Assembly (NCBI GenBank): GCA_008501765.1
Contig: QQUE01000001.1
Coordinates: 94,021-158,020 of the forward strand
Source of the DNA: Calditrichota bacterium
GTDB taxonomy: Bacteria > Zhuqueibacterota > Zhuqueibacteria > Zhuqueibacterales > Geothermadaptataceae
Length of the DNA stretch: 64,000 nt
Reading direction: 5' to 3'
Shown here: positions 62,273-64,000 of the stretch, piece by piece
Layout of the letters: each line of letters begins with the position of its first letter
Numbering within the stretch: position 1 is the first letter of the stretch
Translations under genes and position numbers: made by a program
Notes under the pieces: model-generated
What the model was told of the DNA's origin: nothing
Databases searched by the model: none
The model's input: the letters and a program-made list of their open reading frames with translations, nothing else

Positions 62273-62390
62273 ATAAAATTTGATCTACATGCAACGAAAG
62301 ACAAAACTCCCCTCCTTTTAAAGGAGGGGCCGGGGGTGGTTAAAAAAGTATATGGACAATTGTTTACGGTGGAAATAACGAGGCAACCCT

Positions 62391-63641
62391 ATGAAAAACA
62401 TATTTAAAATAGCTTTTCGAAATCTGAAACGATACAAACGGCGCACATTACTGACTTCATCGCTTATCATTTTTGGTGTCGTGCTGGTTATTGTTTTTTC
62501 CGGAATTTCAAGTTCATTTAAGCAAATGATGATCGGAACCATTACAGATTCGATGCTCGGGCATGTGCAGATTCACAAAAAAGGCTACGTCAGCTCTATC
62601 GATAATTTGCCGCTGCACTTGAATTTAAAAGGCAAGCAAATTGACCAATTAAAAGGATTGCTCGACAGCCATGAAAATGTTGAAGCTTATACATTTCGCA
62701 TAAAATTAGGCGCTATGTTGAGTAATTACAAGGAAACCACCAATATCCGGCTAACAGCCGTTTATCCTGAAATGGAAAATAAAACAAGCCCGGCTTTGGT
62801 CGATCGAATTATCGAATCTAGCAATTCTGCTGCTGAATTTGTGGCTGAAGGCGAGCTCATTATTCCTGAAAATTTGGCCAAAGGCTTGAGCCTCAAACCA
62901 GGCGATGATATCGTTTTGGTGGCAAACAATAAAGACGGCTCAGTGAACGGCATTGCCCTGAAAATTTCCGGTATTATGCAGGGTCTCACTGGCCCATCCG
63001 GCCGCGATGGTTATATTCATATTGAGGATGCAAAATCCCTGTTGCGAATTGATGGCAATGAAATTTCTGAAATTGCCATCCGGTTGAAAAAATCAGAAAA
63101 TTTGAATAAGGAAAAAACTATCCTGCTCAACGAATTAAACCAATTTACCAATAAAAACGATAAACCAGTTTATGAACTGCACACATGGGCTCAACTTTCA
63201 CCTTTTTCTACCATTGTTACTGTTGTAGACTTGTTGATTGTCACAGTGAAAATCGTGCTTGTTGCCATTGTTCTTATCAGCATATTAAATGTCATGATGA
63301 TGTCGGTTTATGAGCGAATAAGTGAAATTGGGACAATATCAGCCATCGGTACTTTGCCCTCGCGCATCCTGTCGCTTTTCCTTGCAGAGGGATTTCTGCT
63401 CGGATTGCTTAGTACGGCAGTTGGAAATGTGATTGGTGTGTTGGCGTTGTATTTAATCAACATGTCCAATTTTCATTTTTCATTTGGCCGGATGCAGAAC
63501 ATTCTTTTGCAAACAACCATCGCACCGGCTGAACTAGTCACAGTTTCTTTCATCGTTATTGCAATTACATTGATTTCCAGCTTCCAGCCGGCATTAAAAG
63601 CCTCAAAAATGCAGCCGGTGGATGCATTACGCCATGTTTAA
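62391..63641 (+). CDS. FtsX-like/MacB permease
   Basis: A 416-residue permease. The first helix (about 18-40, after the cytoplasmic RNLKRYKRRTLL) is followed by a large periplasmic domain of about 230 residues (MacB_PCD type). Three C-terminal helices lie within about 280-410, including VDLLIVTVKIVLVAIVLISILNVMMMSVYERISEIGTISAIG, the conserved FtsX block. It is the partner of the ATPase at 60747. One permease of this type usually dimerises, so a single gene may be enough. The next gene on this side is the IS fragment. Confidence 0.9.
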   Translation: MKNIFKIAFRNLKRYKRRTLLTSSLIIFGVVLVIVFSGISSSFKQMMIGTITDSMLGHVQIHKKGYVSSIDNLPLHLNLKGKQIDQLKGLLDSHENVEAYTFRIKLGAMLSNYKETTNIRLTAVYPEMENKTSPALVDRIIESSNSAAEFVAEGELIIPENLAKGLSLKPGDDIVLVANNKDGSVNGIALKISGIMQGLTGPSGRDGYIHIEDAKSLLRIDGNEISEIAIRLKKSENLNKEKTILLNELNQFTNKNDKPVYELHTWAQLSPFSTIVTVVDLLIVTVKIVLVAIVLISILNVMMMSVYERISEIGTISAIGTLPSRILSLFLAEGFLLGLLSTAVGNVIGVLALYLINMSNFHFSFGRMQNILLQTTIAPAELVTVSFIVIAITLISSFQPALKASKMQPVDALRHV

Positions 63642-63725
63642 GTGAAGAGTTCAGTTAATACAAGTAGAGCTTTGTCTACGAATCACGGGAATAAAATCTA
63701 TTAGGACGACCAGGATTTTTAAATT

Positions 63726-63874
63726 AACGTGAGTTCGATAAAAGAAGAATTGGGCCAAAACGAATTAATTATAGAATCTAGTCCGAAGGCGTCCCGCCGA
63801 GGATAACGCACGAAACGCTCGGCGAGACGCCTTCGCTCTATTTTAGTTATGCTTGGTAAAGAATGTTACAGCTT
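63726..63874. mobile_element. 165-bp MITE, copy 3, truncated
   Basis: In the opposite orientation to copies 1 and 2, this copy keeps one end (AACGTGAGTTCGAT) and the GC-rich hairpin. The match stops after GTTACAGCTT, leaving out the last 16 bp including the second inverted end. Sequence of a transposase-bearing element begins at that point. Confidence 0.85.
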
Positions 63875-64000
63875 GATATTGCTATATTTTTACGGACACA
63901 ATGTTAAGTTAGTGTGAATCCCATATCACTAACCGAGAATTTAAAAAATGAACAAGAAACAAAGTCGCCGTCGTTACAGCGCAGAATTCAAAAGAAGTGC
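63875..64000 (+). mobile_element. Left end of an IS3-like element (cut by the window edge)
   Basis: The element appears to start at about 63873-63875 with TGATATTGC, shortly followed by TTTTTACGGACAC, reminiscent of IS3-family ends that begin TGA and carry a GGACAC motif. About 73 bp later an orfA-like reading frame begins. The right end lies outside the window. Confidence 0.55.
63948..64000 (+). CDS. Transposase orfA, partial (IS3 family)
   Basis: Only 17 codons are seen (MNKKQSRRRYSAEFKRS and on). A basic N-terminus followed by RRRYSAEFKR is typical of the helix-turn-helix OrfA (HTH_Tnp_1) of IS3-family elements. The rest is outside the window, so whether the element is intact cannot be judged. 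Confidence 0.6.
   Translation, partial: MNKKQSRRRYSAEFKRS

Larger units (their letters stand above)
61451..62342. repeat. Cluster of DUF559-associated palindromes
   Basis: Five related units, of the type AACTCCCCTCCTTTTAAAGG with a GGGGGTGGTT tail, lie at about 61451-61490, 61537-61565, 61611-61648, 62035-62072 and 62305-62342. Units 3 and 4 flank the DUF559 gene in opposite orientation, and unit 4 begins at its stop codon. The 62039-62390 gap also holds copy B of the GTGCCAGGCAC repeat and no gene. Confidence 0.8.

Overview
The window looks like chromosome from a free-living, Gram-negative bacterium of the FCB type (Bacteroidota/Ignavibacteriota/Calditrichota/KSB1-like). The reasons are two large secreted proteins with type IX-style C-terminal sorting domains (one carries the PNPFNPST motif), many lipoproteins, outer-membrane barrels, TolC/RND pumps, and moderately AT-rich spacers. 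I saw no rRNA, tRNA or CRISPR array. Placement below this level cannot be made from the sequence alone.

Layout. 1-9.6 kb: Smr protein, a tiny membrane protein, DUF188 protein, ManA, an ABC-F ATPase, a family 2 glycosyltransferase, then an operon of a bactofilin-like membrane protein with a LytS-type kinase and LytTR regulator, and an SRPBCC protein. 9.7-16.6 kb: an RND tripartite pump whose TolC component is fused to a periplasmic-binding-protein domain. 16.9-29.1 kb: two lipoproteins, a PHP/EndoQ-UvrD fusion, an oxidoreductase, a SnoaL-like gene that looks like a lone integron cassette inserted at the 3' end of a lipoprotein gene, an aldehyde dehydrogenase and a ThDP enzyme. 29.1-46.3 kb: secreted and surface proteins (beta-helix lipoprotein, sulfatase, dihaem cytochrome c, DUF3160 and beta-propeller sorting-domain proteins, GH5 lipoprotein, PEGA protein), with GT9, YihY and a YqjDEK-like stress operon between them. 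46.7-57.7 kb: two thrombospondin-type-3 proteins and an outer-membrane barrel with a shared promoter architecture, around a TetR-controlled operon (cytochrome c'-like, MMPL exporter, YtfJ-like, LolA-like, barrel). 57.8-63.6 kb: a SpoIIE-type phosphatase and an ABC/FtsX exporter operon interrupted by a DUF559 gene in a repeat cluster. The right edge holds the start of an IS3-like element nested in a MITE.

The strongest unexplained structure is regulatory. Five genes for exported proteins have sigma-54-like -24/-12 boxes (TGGCAC/T-N5-TTG). Three of them, two Ca-binding-repeat proteins and the barrel, also have a shared TCGAC-N6-GTCGAT element about 75-100 bp upstream, as expected for an enhancer-binding-protein site. 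This suggests a sigma-54 surface-protein regulon. The second notable structure is the probable integron cassette at 24581-25106. Small mobile elements are frequent: a 165-bp MITE in three copies, a GTGCCAGGCAC repeat in two, and the DUF559-linked palindromes.
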